From Acidipropionibacterium sp. (GTDB lineage: Bacteria; Actinomycetota; Actinomycetes; Propionibacteriales; Propionibacteriaceae): a stretch of DNA of 64,000 bases. The stretch is taken from contig JALCLH010000016.1 of assembly GCA_022647765.1 (NCBI GenBank), forward strand, positions 1 through 64,000, written 5' to 3'. The notes below the pieces were generated by a model. That model was given only the letters and a program-made list of their open reading frames with translations. It did not search any database and was not told the DNA's origin. Positions 1 through 9,456 of the stretch are shown here, one piece after another (the stretch's first letter is position 1; each line of letters opens with the position of its first letter). The position numbers and the translations under genes are program-made.

Positions 1-16
1 GAGTGAAAAGTGCACC
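1..16. repeat. Partial copy of the 17.5-kb repeat arm at the window edge
   Basis: The first 16 bases, GAGTGAAAAGTGCACC, are the exact reverse complement of the left inverted arm found in each unit of the tandem repeat near 17.57 kb (GGTGCACTTTTCACTC). The rest of the element would lie outside the window. It sits just downstream of the stop codon of the first gene, so the family is dispersed and intergenic. A 16-base match is short, so this is a pointer rather than a proven copy. Confidence 0.5.
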
Positions 17-23
17 TCGGCGC

Positions 24-1091
24 TCAGCCCGCCTCGGGGAACCAGTCGAGGATCTGGGCGCGCAGCGCCTCATTGCCCTCGGCCCGGGTGTGATTGCCCA
101 GGATCCATTCCCGCAGCGACCCGCCGGCCGACTCGTCGACGGCCGCGCGGGCCGCCGCCGGGTCCGAGAGCACCTCCTGGAGCATGTCGGCGGCCTGATC
201 CTCGGTGGCGTACAGATAGGGGTAGAAGGCCGGCACCAGGTGGGCCGCCCACGGCTTGTGCGGGAAGACGCCGATCGCCCCGGCCAGCAGCGCCTCCAGG
301 TACTCCAGCCCGTAGGCCTCCTCGTGGGCGGTGGCCAGGAAGGCGGTGGCGTGGCTCAGCGACTCCCAGTACTCCTCCTTCTCACCGAACAGCGGCGAGA
401 CCTTCGCCCACCGCGGCGAGGACATCTTCATCGCCATCACACTGGCCAGATCGCGCTGGGCCAGCCGGGCCTCCATCGTCAACGGCACCCGGCCGGCGAC
501 CTCTTTGACGATCCGCAGGAAGGTCTTCGGCTTCTTGGCGTCGGTGAGGTGAATGGCCGGGTAGAGCACCACCGGGACGTCGAGGTCGGTGTGCGGGCGC
601 ACCAGATCGTCGCGGATGCCCGGCTGGAACCAGCCGATCCGGGCCTGGTGGGCCAGCGGCGGGATGGTCCAGCGGCGCACGATCTCGCTCACCTCGCCAG
701 CGGTGCGCTCCCCCGAGCACAGGGTCGGGAAGAGCGCGAAGGACAGCCCCATCGCCGCGAAGTTGACCCGGTGGTGGTAGTGCGAGGGCGGTAGCCACTG
801 CAGGTTGAGGATCTTGGGCTCGGCGCCGTGGCGGTGCAGGGACTGGAACAGCCCGACCGAGTCGAGCACGTCGAGGTTGATGACGAGGTCGCTGCGGGCG
901 TCCAGGCTCCACAGGGTGCGCATCGTGATGTCGCCGAAGGTGTTGTCCTCATTGCCGATCAGGACGGCGTCGGGGAAGATCGTGAACAGCCGGCCGGCGA
1001 TCGCACCACCGGCGCCTCGGGCCGCGAAATTTCCCTTCTCATCGACCACCGGATCCTCATCGAGGAATCCGATCTTGATGGCGATCGTCAT
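24..1091 (-). CDS. Glycosyltransferase-like protein (GT-B type C-terminal half)
   Basis: Predicted cytoplasmic protein of 355 residues that probably transfers a sugar from an activated donor; the acceptor cannot be told. The C-terminal third carries a stretch ending EAYGLEYLEALLAGAIGVFP, with the glutamate-rich E-x(7)-E arrangement seen in nucleotide-sugar binding sites of GT-B enzymes. The N-terminal half is less familiar. No signal peptide or membrane segment is visible. The ATG at 1091 is preferred because an AAGGAG ribosome site lies just upstream; a longer reading adds 15 unsupported residues. It begins about 50 bp after the tetR stop on the same strand, so the two are probably co-transcribed. 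The exact family is uncertain. Confidence 0.55.
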   Translation of the reverse strand: MTIAIKIGFLDEDPVVDEKGNFAARGAGGAIAGRLFTIFPDAVLIGNEDNTFGDITMRTLWSLDARSDLVINLDVLDSVGLFQSLHRHGAEPKILNLQWLPPSHYHHRVNFAAMGLSFALFPTLCSGERTAGEVSEIVRRWTIPPLAHQARIGWFQPGIRDDLVRPHTDLDVPVVLYPAIHLTDAKKPKTFLRIVKEVAGRVPLTMEARLAQRDLASVMAMKMSSPRWAKVSPLFGEKEEYWESLSHATAFLATAHEEAYGLEYLEALLAGAIGVFPHKPWAAHLVPAFYPYLYATEDQAADMLQEVLSDPAAARAAVDESAGGSLREWILGNHTRAEGNEALRAQILDWFPEAG

Positions 1092-1140
1092 GGCGAACTC
1101 CTTGCGTTGTCGGCTGCACACCGTTGTGCGTGGCACTACG

Positions 1141-1809
1141 CTATCGCGTCGGCGGGGGCCCGGTGAGCACCTGCTGAAGGCTGGGGCCCTCGCGGGCCAC
1201 CAACTCGTCGCCGGAGATCTGCGCCACGGCGTCCAGCCCGACGACGTAGCGGGTGCAGAACAGTCCCAGCAGCCGGGCCAGCCCGATGCTGGCGCGCAGT
1301 TCGGCCTCCTCGTGGTCGTACCGGTCCTCCAGCAGTTCGACGACGGGGTCGATGAGGGAGTGCTGGTAGAACTCGGTGACCTGCTCGAAGGCGTAGGGCT
1401 GGGTCATCATGGCCTGCACCACGCCTTGCAGGGTGGACGAGCCGCGCTCGGTGAACTCCCCCACATGGCCGTCCCAAGCCTGTACGAAGGCCCGGATCAG
1501 GGCCTCCCCCAGCTCGTCGGCGCCGTGCTTGGCGCACACCCTGGCGATGATGTGGTGGGGGCCGGTCGGCACCGACATCGCCTCGTTGTAGAGGTTCTGC
1601 TTGGTGCCGAAGTAGTACCTCACCAGGGAGGTGTCGACGCCGGCCGTCCGGGCGATGGCGCGCAGGCTCACCGCACTGAATTCGCTGTCGACGAACAGTC
1701 TCCGTGCGGCGCTGAGAATGGCGGCGCGGGCCTGGCCGGATTCGGCGCGAGGGCCGCGCCGTGAGGTCCCCGACTGGGACTCGTCCGCTCCTCGCACTGT
1801 GGCCGTCAT
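1141..1809 (-). CDS. TetR-family transcriptional regulator
   Basis: A 222-residue one-component repressor. The N-terminal helix-turn-helix region (about residues 20-70) reads RAAILSAARRLFVDSEFSAV then LRAIARTAGVDTSLVRYYFG, the classic TetR pattern. The remaining ligand domain is not assignable to a specific inducer. The ATG at 1809 is chosen because a longer reading starts inside the intergenic region. A TATCTA box about 9 bases upstream of this ATG suggests a short or leaderless transcript. The gene is divergent from the giant activase-like gene (107 bp apart) and probably controls it and itself. A weak CCGG-N6-CCGG repeat at 1827-1840 overlaps its promoter and could be an operator. Confidence 0.85.
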   Translation of the reverse strand: MTATVRGADESQSGTSRRGPRAESGQARAAILSAARRLFVDSEFSAVSLRAIARTAGVDTSLVRYYFGTKQNLYNEAMSVPTGPHHIIARVCAKHGADELGEALIRAFVQAWDGHVGEFTERGSSTLQGVVQAMMTQPYAFEQVTEFYQHSLIDPVVELLEDRYDHEEAELRASIGLARLLGLFCTRYVVGLDAVAQISGDELVAREGPSLQQVLTGPPPTR

Positions 1810-1916
1810 GGGGACAAGGGTAGATACCGGCGTTCTCCGGCACGCACGCGGGCCCCGGTTCCCAATTGAGGGGGGTGGGGTGCCGGCCCGGATTTCCATG
1901 GTGTTGAAATTGACCC

Positions 1917-4900
1917 ATGGACGCTGGAAGAGCAGATCTGCGGATGGGCCTGGACGTCGGCTCGACCACCATCAAGGCGGTCGTCTTCGACGGGGATCCC
2001 CTCGACGGTGCGTCGATCGTCTTCGAGGACTACCGAAGACACCATGCCGACATCACCGGCGCCATCGCCTCCCTGCTCGACGACGCCTCGGCCGGACTGC
2101 CCGGCGCGATGGTCCGGGTCTCGGTCACCGGCTCGGCCGGGCTGGGCACCGCCGACGCTCTGGACGTCCCCTTCATCCAGGAGGTGATGGCCGAGACCGC
2201 GGCCGTCCAGCACTGGAATCCGGACGCCGACGTGCTGCTGGAGCTCGGCGGCGAGGACGCCAAGATCACCTATCTCAAGCCGGTGCCCGAGCAGCGCATG
2301 AACGGCTCCTGCGCCGGCGGCACGGGAGCCTTCATCGACCAGATGGCCACCCTGCTGCACACCGATGCGCCGGGCCTCAACGAGCTGGCCCTGCACGCCA
2401 CCACCACCCATCCGATCGCCTCGCGCTGCGGCGTCTTCGCCAAGTCCGACCTGCAGCCCCTGCTCAACGAGGGGGCGCGGCACGAGGACCTGGCCGCCTC
2501 GGTGATGAAGGCGGTCGCCACCCAGTGCATCGCCGGGCTGGCCTGCGGCCGCCCGATCCGCGGCCAGGTGATCTTCCTGGGCGGCCCGCTGCACTTCATG
2601 CCCAGCCTGCGCAAGGCCTTCGGAGACGTCCTGGACGGGAAGGTCGACGAGTTCGTCACCCCCGAGCGGGCCCAGCTGTATGTCGCGATGGGCGCCGCCC
2701 TCAACGCCGAGTCCGCCCCGCTGAGCCTGGCCGATCTGGCGCGGCGCGCCCACACCGCCCGCACCCAGACCGGGGTGAGCCAGTCGATGCCCCCGCTGTT
2801 CCACGACCAGGCGGAGCTGGACGCCTTCCACGCCCGTCACGCCCGCACCAAGCTGCCGGCCAAGCCGCTCAGCCAGGCCAAGGGGGATCTCTTCCTGGGC
2901 ATCGACGCCGGTTCCACCACCATCAAGTCAGTGCTGCTGGACGACTCGCTGACCATCGTCGCCTCCCACTACGCCTCCAACGAGGGCGACCCGGTCAACG
3001 CCGCCGTCGGCATCCTGGCCGACCTCTACGACAGGCTGCCCGAGGGGGCCCGGATCGCCCGCACCTGCACCACCGGCTACGGCGAGGGGCTGGTCAAGGC
3101 GGCCCTGGGGGCCGAGGACGGCGAGGTCGAGACGATGGCCCACTACCGGGCCGCCGAGCACCTGTGCCCCGGCGTCACCTCGATCATCGACATCGGCGGC
3201 CAGGACATGAAGTACCTCAAGGTCTTCGACGACTGCATCGACTCGATCAGCGTCAACGAGGCCTGCTCCTCGGGCTGCGGCTCCTTCCTGCAGACCTTCG
3301 CCGCCACCATGGACACCGACATCCGCAGCTTCGCGTCGATGAGCCTGTTGGCGTCCCACCCGGTGGATCTGGGCAGCCGGTGCACCGTGTTCATGAACTC
3401 CTCGGTGAAGCAGGCCCAGAAGGAGGGAGCGACCCCCAACGACATCGCCGCCGGGCTGTCCTACTCGGTGGTGCGAAACGCCCTCTACAAGGTGATCAAG
3501 CTCACCGACCCGGCCCAGCTCGGCGAGCGGGTCGTGGTGCAGGGCGGCACCTTCCTCAATGACGCCGTGCTGCGGGCCTTCGAGCTGCTCACCGGCCGCG
3601 AGGTGGTCCGGCCCAACGAGGCCGGGCTGATGGGCGCCTACGGCGCCGCGCTGACCGCCCGGGCCCGGTTCCACGACGGCGAGGAGTCCGACGGGCTGGG
3701 CCTGCGGGACCGCTCCGAGCTCGACGGGTTCGCCGTGGAGACCCATCGCGACGACTGCATGCTGTGCCAGAACCACTGCCAGCGCACCATCTCCACCTTC
3801 TCCGACGGGCGCGTCTTCGTCTCCGGCAATCGCTGCGACCGCGGTGCCGAGGTCGACAACCGGGCCGCCGCACGGCGTCCGAAGTCCGAACTGCCGAATG
3901 TCTTCGAGGCCAAGTACAAGCGGCTCTTCTCCTACCGCCGGCTCACCGCCAAGAAGGCCTTCCGCGGCGACCTCGGACTGCCGAGGGCGCTCAACATGTA
4001 CGAGAACTACCCGTTCTGGTTCACCACCCTGTCGGCCCTGGGCTACCGGGTGATGATCTCCGGGCGCTCCTCCCACGACCTGTTCGACAAGGGCATGGAG
4101 TCGATCGCCAGCGAGAACATCTGCTACCCGGCCAAGCTCAACAACGGCCATGTCGAGGATCTCATCGAGCGCGGCGTCAAGCGGATCTTCGATCCCTGCA
4201 TCCGCTTCGAGCAGGTCAGTGTGGCCGACGCCGACAATCACTTCAACTGCCCCGTCGTCGCCTCCTACCCCGAGGTGATCCGGGCCAATGTCGAGGACCT
4301 GCGGGAGAAGGACGTCGAGCTCATCTCGCCGTTCCTGTCTCTGGCCGACCCCGACAAGCTTGCGGAGCGGCTGGCCGAGGTCTTCGGCTCCGACGGGGTC
4401 ACCCGCCAGGAGGCCCGCGAGGCCATCGACAAGGGGATGGCCGAGGACGCCGCCTTCCATGCCGACGTCCGGAAGATGGGCGAGGATGCGCTGGCCTATA
4501 TGGAGGAGCATCATGTGCCCGGCATCGTGCTGGCCGGGCGCCCCTACCACGTCGACCCCGAGATCCATCACGGCATCCCCGAGATGGCCAACTCGCTGGG
4601 ACTGGCCGTGCTCACCGAGGACTCGGTCGCCCATCTGGGCGCCGACCTGCTGGAGCGCCCGCTGCGGGTCCGCGACCAGTGGATGTTCCACTCCCGGCTC
4701 TACCAGGCGGCCGCCTTCGTGGCCTCCCGCAAGGACCTGGAGATCGTCCAGCTCAACTCCTTCGGCTGCGGGCTGGACGCCATCACCACCGATCAGGTGC
4801 GCGAGATCATGGCCGCGAAGGATCGGATCTACACCACCCTCAAGATCGACGAGGTGTCGAACCTGGGGGCCGCCCGGATCCGGCTGCGCTCCCTCAAGGC

Positions 4901-6281
4901 GGCGTCGAAGGACCGGCAGAGCCATGAGCGCCCGGTGGTCGACCTGCACCTGCAGGACGATCGGGTGCCCTTCACCAAGGAGATGAAGGCCACTCACACC
5001 ATCCTGATCCCCCAGTTGGCGCCCTATCAGACCTCTCTGGCCGAGGCCGCGCTGCAGGCCGCCGGGTACCGGGTCGAGGTGCTCAAGACGGCGCCGAAGT
5101 CCGACATCGAGTACGGGCTGTCGCTGGTCAACAACGACGCCTGCTTCCCCGCGATCGTCGTCATCGGCCAGCTCGTCGGTGCGCTGAGGTCCGGGAAGTA
5201 CGACCTGGACCACACCACCCTGTTCCTCACCCAGACCGGCGGCATGTGCCGCGCGACGAACTACATCGCGCTGCTGCGCAAGGGGCTCAAGGACGCCGGC
5301 TTCGGCAAGATCCCGGTGATCGCCGCCAGCCTGCAGGGCATCGAGGACAATCCCGGTTTCTCGCTCACCGCCCCGCTGGTCCACAAGATGGTCCAGGCGA
5401 TCTCGCTGGGCGACCTGCTGCAGAAGGTGCACCTGCGCACCCGGCCCTATGTGGCCGTCCAGGGGTCCGCGGACGCCCTGATGGAGCGCTGGACCACCAT
5501 CTGCCGGGAGCACTTCCTGACCGGCGGCCACTCGGAGACGCTGGGGGCGCGCACCTCCTACAAGAAGCTCATCCGGGGCATCGTCGACGACTTCGAGGCC
5601 CTCGAGCTGCGCGACATTCCGCGCAAGCCGCGGGTCGGGGTGCTCGGTGAGATCCTGGTGCAGTTCCACCCCGACGCCAACAACCACATCGTCGAGACCA
5701 TCGAGTCCGAGGACTGCGAGGCGGTGCTGCCGGGCCTGATGTGGTTCGTCTACAACTGCCTGTCGTCGGGCGACTACAACTACAAGACCTTCGGCACCGA
5801 CAAGTGGAGCCGGCACGTCAAGACGGCCTTCCGGGCGCTGCTGATGCAGTACCAGAAGCCGATCGACGCCGAGCTGCGCAAGAGCTCCCGGTTCGAGCCC
5901 GCGACCCCCATCACCACCCTGATGGACGAGGCCCAGAAGATCGTCCAGCTGGGCAACCAGGCCGGCGAGGGCTGGTACCTGGTCGGTGAGATGGTCGACA
6001 TGATCCGCGAGGGGGTGCCGAACATCGCCTGCGTGCAGCCCTTCGCCTGCCTGCCGAATCACGTCACCGGACGCGGCATCTTCCGCGAGCTGCGCCGCCA
6101 GTTCCCGCAGGCCAATATCGTCTCGGTCGACTACGACCCGGGGGCCTCCCAGGTGAACCAGCTCAACCGGATCAAGCTGATGGCGGCCACCGCGCGGGAC
6201 CGGAATGCGGCTCCGGCCGAGGACATCCCGACCTCGCCGGCGACCGCCACGGTGGAGCCGCACGAGCTGGCGGAGGTCTGA
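1917..6281 (+). CDS. Giant acyl-CoA dehydratase activase-related protein (two BcrAD/BadFG ATPase domains, DUF2229 and HgdB-like region)
   Basis: A 1454-residue protein of the 2-hydroxyacyl-CoA dehydratase activase group. It carries two ASKHA-fold ATPase modules. The first starts at residue 10 (MGLDVGSTTIKAVVFDG) with GSCAGGTGAFIDQM near residue 130. The second starts near residue 326 (GIDAGSTTIKSVLLDD) with EACSSGCGSFLQTF near residue 448. Cysteines such as SCAGG and SSGCGS are those that ligate the bridging [4Fe-4S] cluster in classical dimeric activators. A cysteine-rich segment (CMLCQNHC near residue 614) leads into a DUF2229/HgdB-like C-terminal half. Known activators use ATP to drive one electron into a dehydratase; the substrate of these large fused versions is not established. 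No separate dehydratase gene is nearby. Intact, with unremarkable codon use. Confidence 0.85.
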   Translation: MDAGRADLRMGLDVGSTTIKAVVFDGDPLDGASIVFEDYRRHHADITGAIASLLDDASAGLPGAMVRVSVTGSAGLGTADALDVPFIQEVMAETAAVQHWNPDADVLLELGGEDAKITYLKPVPEQRMNGSCAGGTGAFIDQMATLLHTDAPGLNELALHATTTHPIASRCGVFAKSDLQPLLNEGARHEDLAASVMKAVATQCIAGLACGRPIRGQVIFLGGPLHFMPSLRKAFGDVLDGKVDEFVTPERAQLYVAMGAALNAESAPLSLADLARRAHTARTQTGVSQSMPPLFHDQAELDAFHARHARTKLPAKPLSQAKGDLFLGIDAGSTTIKSVLLDDSLTIVASHYASNEGDPVNAAVGILADLYDRLPEGARIARTCTTGYGEGLVKAALGAEDGEVETMAHYRAAEHLCPGVTSIIDIGGQDMKYLKVFDDCIDSISVNEACSSGCGSFLQTFAATMDTDIRSFASMSLLASHPVDLGSRCTVFMNSSVKQAQKEGATPNDIAAGLSYSVVRNALYKVIKLTDPAQLGERVVVQGGTFLNDAVLRAFELLTGREVVRPNEAGLMGAYGAALTARARFHDGEESDGLGLRDRSELDGFAVETHRDDCMLCQNHCQRTISTFSDGRVFVSGNRCDRGAEVDNRAAARRPKSELPNVFEAKYKRLFSYRRLTAKKAFRGDLGLPRALNMYENYPFWFTTLSALGYRVMISGRSSHDLFDKGMESIASENICYPAKLNNGHVEDLIERGVKRIFDPCIRFEQVSVADADNHFNCPVVASYPEVIRANVEDLREKDVELISPFLSLADPDKLAERLAEVFGSDGVTRQEAREAIDKGMAEDAAFHADVRKMGEDALAYMEEHHVPGIVLAGRPYHVDPEIHHGIPEMANSLGLAVLTEDSVAHLGADLLERPLRVRDQWMFHSRLYQAAAFVASRKDLEIVQLNSFGCGLDAITTDQVREIMAAKDRIYTTLKIDEVSNLGAARIRLRSLKAASKDRQSHERPVVDLHLQDDRVPFTKEMKATHTILIPQLAPYQTSLAEAALQAAGYRVEVLKTAPKSDIEYGLSLVNNDACFPAIVVIGQLVGALRSGKYDLDHTTLFLTQTGGMCRATNYIALLRKGLKDAGFGKIPVIAASLQGIEDNPGFSLTAPLVHKMVQAISLGDLLQKVHLRTRPYVAVQGSADALMERWTTICREHFLTGGHSETLGARTSYKKLIRGIVDDFEALELRDIPRKPRVGVLGEILVQFHPDANNHIVETIESEDCEAVLPGLMWFVYNCLSSGDYNYKTFGTDKWSRHVKTAFRALLMQYQKPIDAELRKSSRFEPATPITTLMDEAQKIVQLGNQAGEGWYLVGEMVDMIREGVPNIACVQPFACLPNHVTGRGIFRELRRQFPQANIVSVDYDPGASQVNQLNRIKLMAATARDRNAAPAEDIPTSPATATVEPHELAEV

Positions 6282-6342
6282 TCGGGTAGCGTGGTCCTCC
6301 CGGATACTCCCCGGGGGTTTATCGAGAAGGGTTCTCGAGATC

Positions 6343-7284
6343 ATGTCCGAGACTCATGCGCCACACGATCATGGCGCTTCCGCCCACGCAGTGTCGCGAC
6401 GGCGTCTGTCAGCCGCCCTGGCGGTGACCGTGCTGGTCCTGGTGGCCGAGCTGATCGGCGCCGGGATCACCGGTTCGCTGGCCCTGGCGGCCGATGCCGG
6501 CCACATGGCCGTCGACTCCACCGGGCTGGTGGTGGCGCTGATCGCCACCGTGCTGATGTCGCGGCCCCGCGACGACCGGCACACCTGGGGCTGGGAACGA
6601 TCGGAGATCATCGCCGCCGCCCTGCAGGCCGGCATGCTCGTCGTCATCTGCCTGATGGTCGCCTGGGAGGCCGTTCAGCGGCTGCTGTCCCCCGGTCGGC
6701 TGGACGCCGGGCCGATGCTGGTGATCGGCGTCATCGGCCTGGTCGCCAACGCGGTGTCCCTGCTGATCCTGTCCGGCGGGCGCACCGAGTCGCTCAATAT
6801 GCGCGCGGCCTTCCTGGAAGTGGCCAACGACGCCCTCGGATCGCTGGCGGTCATCGTCGCCGCGACCCTGGCGCTGACCACCGGCTGGCACGGGGGTGAC
6901 GCCGTCGCCTCCCTGCTGATCGCGGTCCTGATGGCGCCGAGGGCAGCCGCCATGCTGCGCCGGTCGCTGCGCATTCTCATGGAGGAGACGCCGGAGGGGC
7001 TGGATCTGGCGGTGGTGCGCGACCACATCCTGTCGGTTCCCGGGGTCGACGACGTCCACGACCTGCACGTCACCACCATCGCGACCGGCATTGTCTCCCT
7101 CACCGCCCACGTCACCGTGAGCCCCTCGACGAACGACCGGGCGGGCATCAAGATCGTCCACACCCTGCAGGAGTGCGTGGCCCAGCACTTCCCGGTGCCG
7201 GTGGCCCATGCGACCTTCCAGGTCGACTCCCCGAGCATCGCGACCATGAGGCGCTCAACCACTGAGCAGGGCGATCCCCGATAG
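6343..7284 (+). CDS. Cation diffusion facilitator (CDF) family metal efflux transporter
   Basis: A 313-residue membrane protein predicted to export divalent metal, most likely zinc, by proton exchange. The His-rich N-terminus (HAPHDHGASAH) is followed by about six membrane helices. The metal-site motif DAGHMAVDS in helix 2 and AFLEVANDALGSLAVI in helix 5 are the CDF H/D-xxx-D sites. The C-terminal cytoplasmic domain (from about residue 215) has the usual GVDDVHDLHV pattern. The ATG at 6343 is chosen over a longer reading that overlaps the upstream gene; AGAAGG lies 12 bases upstream. The next gene starts 9 bp after the stop. Confidence 0.9.
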   Translation: MSETHAPHDHGASAHAVSRRRLSAALAVTVLVLVAELIGAGITGSLALAADAGHMAVDSTGLVVALIATVLMSRPRDDRHTWGWERSEIIAAALQAGMLVVICLMVAWEAVQRLLSPGRLDAGPMLVIGVIGLVANAVSLLILSGGRTESLNMRAAFLEVANDALGSLAVIVAATLALTTGWHGGDAVASLLIAVLMAPRAAAMLRRSLRILMEETPEGLDLAVVRDHILSVPGVDDVHDLHVTTIATGIVSLTAHVTVSPSTNDRAGIKIVHTLQECVAQHFPVPVAHATFQVDSPSIATMRRSTTEQGDPR

Positions 7285-7293
7285 TGTCGGGAT

Positions 7294-7854
7294 GTGAATC
7301 ACCTGGGAACCGTCACCCTCACCACCGACCGGCTCGTGCTGAGGAGGCTGACCCTCGACGACGCCCAGGAGATGTTCGACCACTGGGCCTGCGATCCCGA
7401 GGTGACTCGGCACCTGTCCTGGCAGACCCATCCCGACGTCGACGAGTCCCGCGCGGTGCTGGGAATGTGGGTGCCCCACTACGCGGAACCAGATTTCTAT
7501 CACTGGGGAGCCACGATCAGGGGAAGCGGCGAGCTCATCGGGACGATCGATGTCGTCACCACCATCGAGGAGGTGGGGCTGTTCAACATCGGCTACTGCT
7601 ACGGGCGCGCCTGGTGGGGTCGGGGTCTGGGCACCGAGGCGCTGAGTGCGGTCGTCGACCTGCTCATCGGCCGGGTCGGGGCGCACAAGGTGGAGGCCAC
7701 CCACGACCCTCGCAATCCCGCCTCGGGACGGGTGATGGAGAAGGCGGGCATGCGTCTGGAGGGCGTGCGCCGGCAGGCTCATCGCAGCTCACTGGGGATC
7801 TGCGACTCCTGCTACCACGGCATCCTGGCCGAGGAGTGGCGGGCGGCCCGGTAG
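7294..7854 (+). CDS. GNAT-family N-acetyltransferase (RimJ/RimL-like)
   Basis: A 186-residue acetyltransferase starting at a GTG. The N-terminus TDRLVLRRLTLDDAQEMF and the acetyl-CoA loop region WWGRGLGTEALSAVVDLLI, followed by NPASGRVMEKAGMRLEGVRR, are typical of the RimJ/RimL group that acetylates protein N-termini or small amines. The substrate is unknown. The gene follows the CDF transporter by 9 bp and is probably in the same transcript. Confidence 0.88.
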   Translation: MNHLGTVTLTTDRLVLRRLTLDDAQEMFDHWACDPEVTRHLSWQTHPDVDESRAVLGMWVPHYAEPDFYHWGATIRGSGELIGTIDVVTTIEEVGLFNIGYCYGRAWWGRGLGTEALSAVVDLLIGRVGAHKVEATHDPRNPASGRVMEKAGMRLEGVRRQAHRSSLGICDSCYHGILAEEWRAAR

Positions 7855-7939
7855 GGGTGAGGGCGCGCGGATAGGCCGCGGGACGATGCACGGAGCATAC
7901 GGATGACGCTTCTCGGCTGAACCGCCCAGGAGCACGTCC

Positions 7940-9312
7940 CTAGGCTGCGGTCTCCATCCGGTCGGAGTTCTGGAGGTCGGGGAGTCGGTGGGTGTGGCCG
8001 TTGACGACCGCGAACCGCTGACCCGTCGGCGATGTCCACACATACAACCCCTGCGCCGGCTGGCTGACCTTCCAGAGGCCGGCGGTCTTGGCGCGGTGCT
8101 CCCGGCGCGACAGGGGTCCGAGGTTCGAGATCCTCGTCTGGCCCGGCGGTCTTGGGCTGTCGGGTGTGCTGAACTGAAACGGCTCGGTGTGGTCCAGGTC
8201 GCATGACCACGACCTTCGTGACGAGTACGGGAACACCGAGGTCTCCTCCCGCAACTGCAACGCCATCCGCATCCGCTCCGGAATCTGATAGGCATCCACA
8301 CTCGGGTCGCCGTTCTGGTCGATCACCGGGATCACTCTTACCCGGAAATGTCCGAGCAGGCGGGCGATGTCGGGCAGCAGGACCGGACCCACATCACCAC
8401 CCCGAGCCGCCACCTCGGCGAGTTTCCCGGCTTGGGTGTCGGGGTCGAGGTCCTCGGCCTGAATATGGACCACGACGTCGGCCAACGGCAGTGTGGGAGC
8501 CGGATTGGCCGACGAGAATCCGCCGGTCCTTCCCGAGTCCACGCTCTCGTCACCCTTGGCCTGTGCGTCGCCCTCGTCGCCGGCGCTGTTACCGGCGCCC
8601 TGGCCGCTCTGACCGTCGTGGAGATAGGGGGTGGCGAGCATCTCCAACGCCCGCGCCCGCAACAGGGGCAGGGGCTCGGTGGCCCCGTCGGCGATCAGAT
8701 GATCGGTCAACCGCCCCAGACTCGCCTGAAGATTCAGCGCCGCACCGGTGTCCAACCGGGCGATCAGCCACGAGGTGGAGTCTCCGTTGTGGCGGATCGA
8801 CACGTACCGCTCATCCTGAGCGGCCCGGGCCTTCTCCCTGGCCAGCGCGGTGTCGGCGGCGGCCATGAGACTGGACAGTTTCTTGGAGATCTTCGACCAC
8901 GGGAGGACGCCCCAGCTGGAGGCGAGCTTCCGATCCACCGCCAACACGGCGTCGGCAGGAAGTTCGTGGCAGGTCCTGACGACCTTGCGGGCCTGCCACA
9001 CCTCCAGCTTCAGCTCCTGGACCGCCGCCCACATGAGCGGATGCCGGGACCGCAGGTCGGCGACGTCGTCACAGCGCTGAGGCGCGGGTCGGAGATCCCA
9101 GGACGGCGGCGACTTCAGGGTGACGAATCGCCCACCCGGGCGCCCGAATCCACGGCTTCTCGGCGGGTGTCATTGAGAGCGTCGGGGATCGGCCAGGTGT
9201 CGATCATGGTCAGGACCGCTTGGGCCTTGTTCACTTCGGCGCGTTGTCGCGCCTGTTCGGCGTCGGCCAGCACTGGCCTGCCGTATCGGATCGGGTATCG
9301 GTTCACTTCCAT
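7940..9312 (-). pseudogene. DUF222/HNH endonuclease, frameshifted
   Basis: Two pieces of one HNH endonuclease of the DUF222 type, a family present in many copies in actinobacterial genomes. The N-terminal piece (9312-9115) ends prematurely at ARVGDSSP. The rest reads in another frame from about 9110 to 7940. Within about 70 bp around 9050-9120 the sense reading jumps frame at least twice: EVAAVLG is in one frame and DDVADLRSRHPLM in another. The C-terminal HNH core is preserved, with a CDLDHTEPF start and NLGPLSRREHRAKT. The clustered indels look more like real decay than the isolated indels elsewhere. An IS1595 element lies 144 bp upstream of the start. Confidence 0.75.
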
Positions 9313-9448
9313 GACAAGTCAAGCAGGAGGGTGTGACAGTTTTCGGCGACAGTTGGGCCCAACACCCCCGATACGGACAACCGATGTGGAGGAATTTCCG
9401 GGACCGTTCCCGCTGTGTGCAGATGGCCCAGAATCCCTCTACCTGATA

Positions 9449-9456
9449 AGTCCGTT
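9449..9456. repeat. Left target-site duplication of the IS1595-family element
   Basis: AGTCCGTT directly precedes the left inverted repeat and recurs exactly at 10592-10599 after the right inverted repeat. An 8-bp duplication is the usual length for the IS1595 family. Perfect identity implies a fairly recent, single-step insertion. Confidence 0.9.

Noticed and set aside
2928..6344. 1138-codon open frame on the minus strand
   Set aside because: Antisense shadow of the giant activase-like gene, which has clear motifs in the plus frame.
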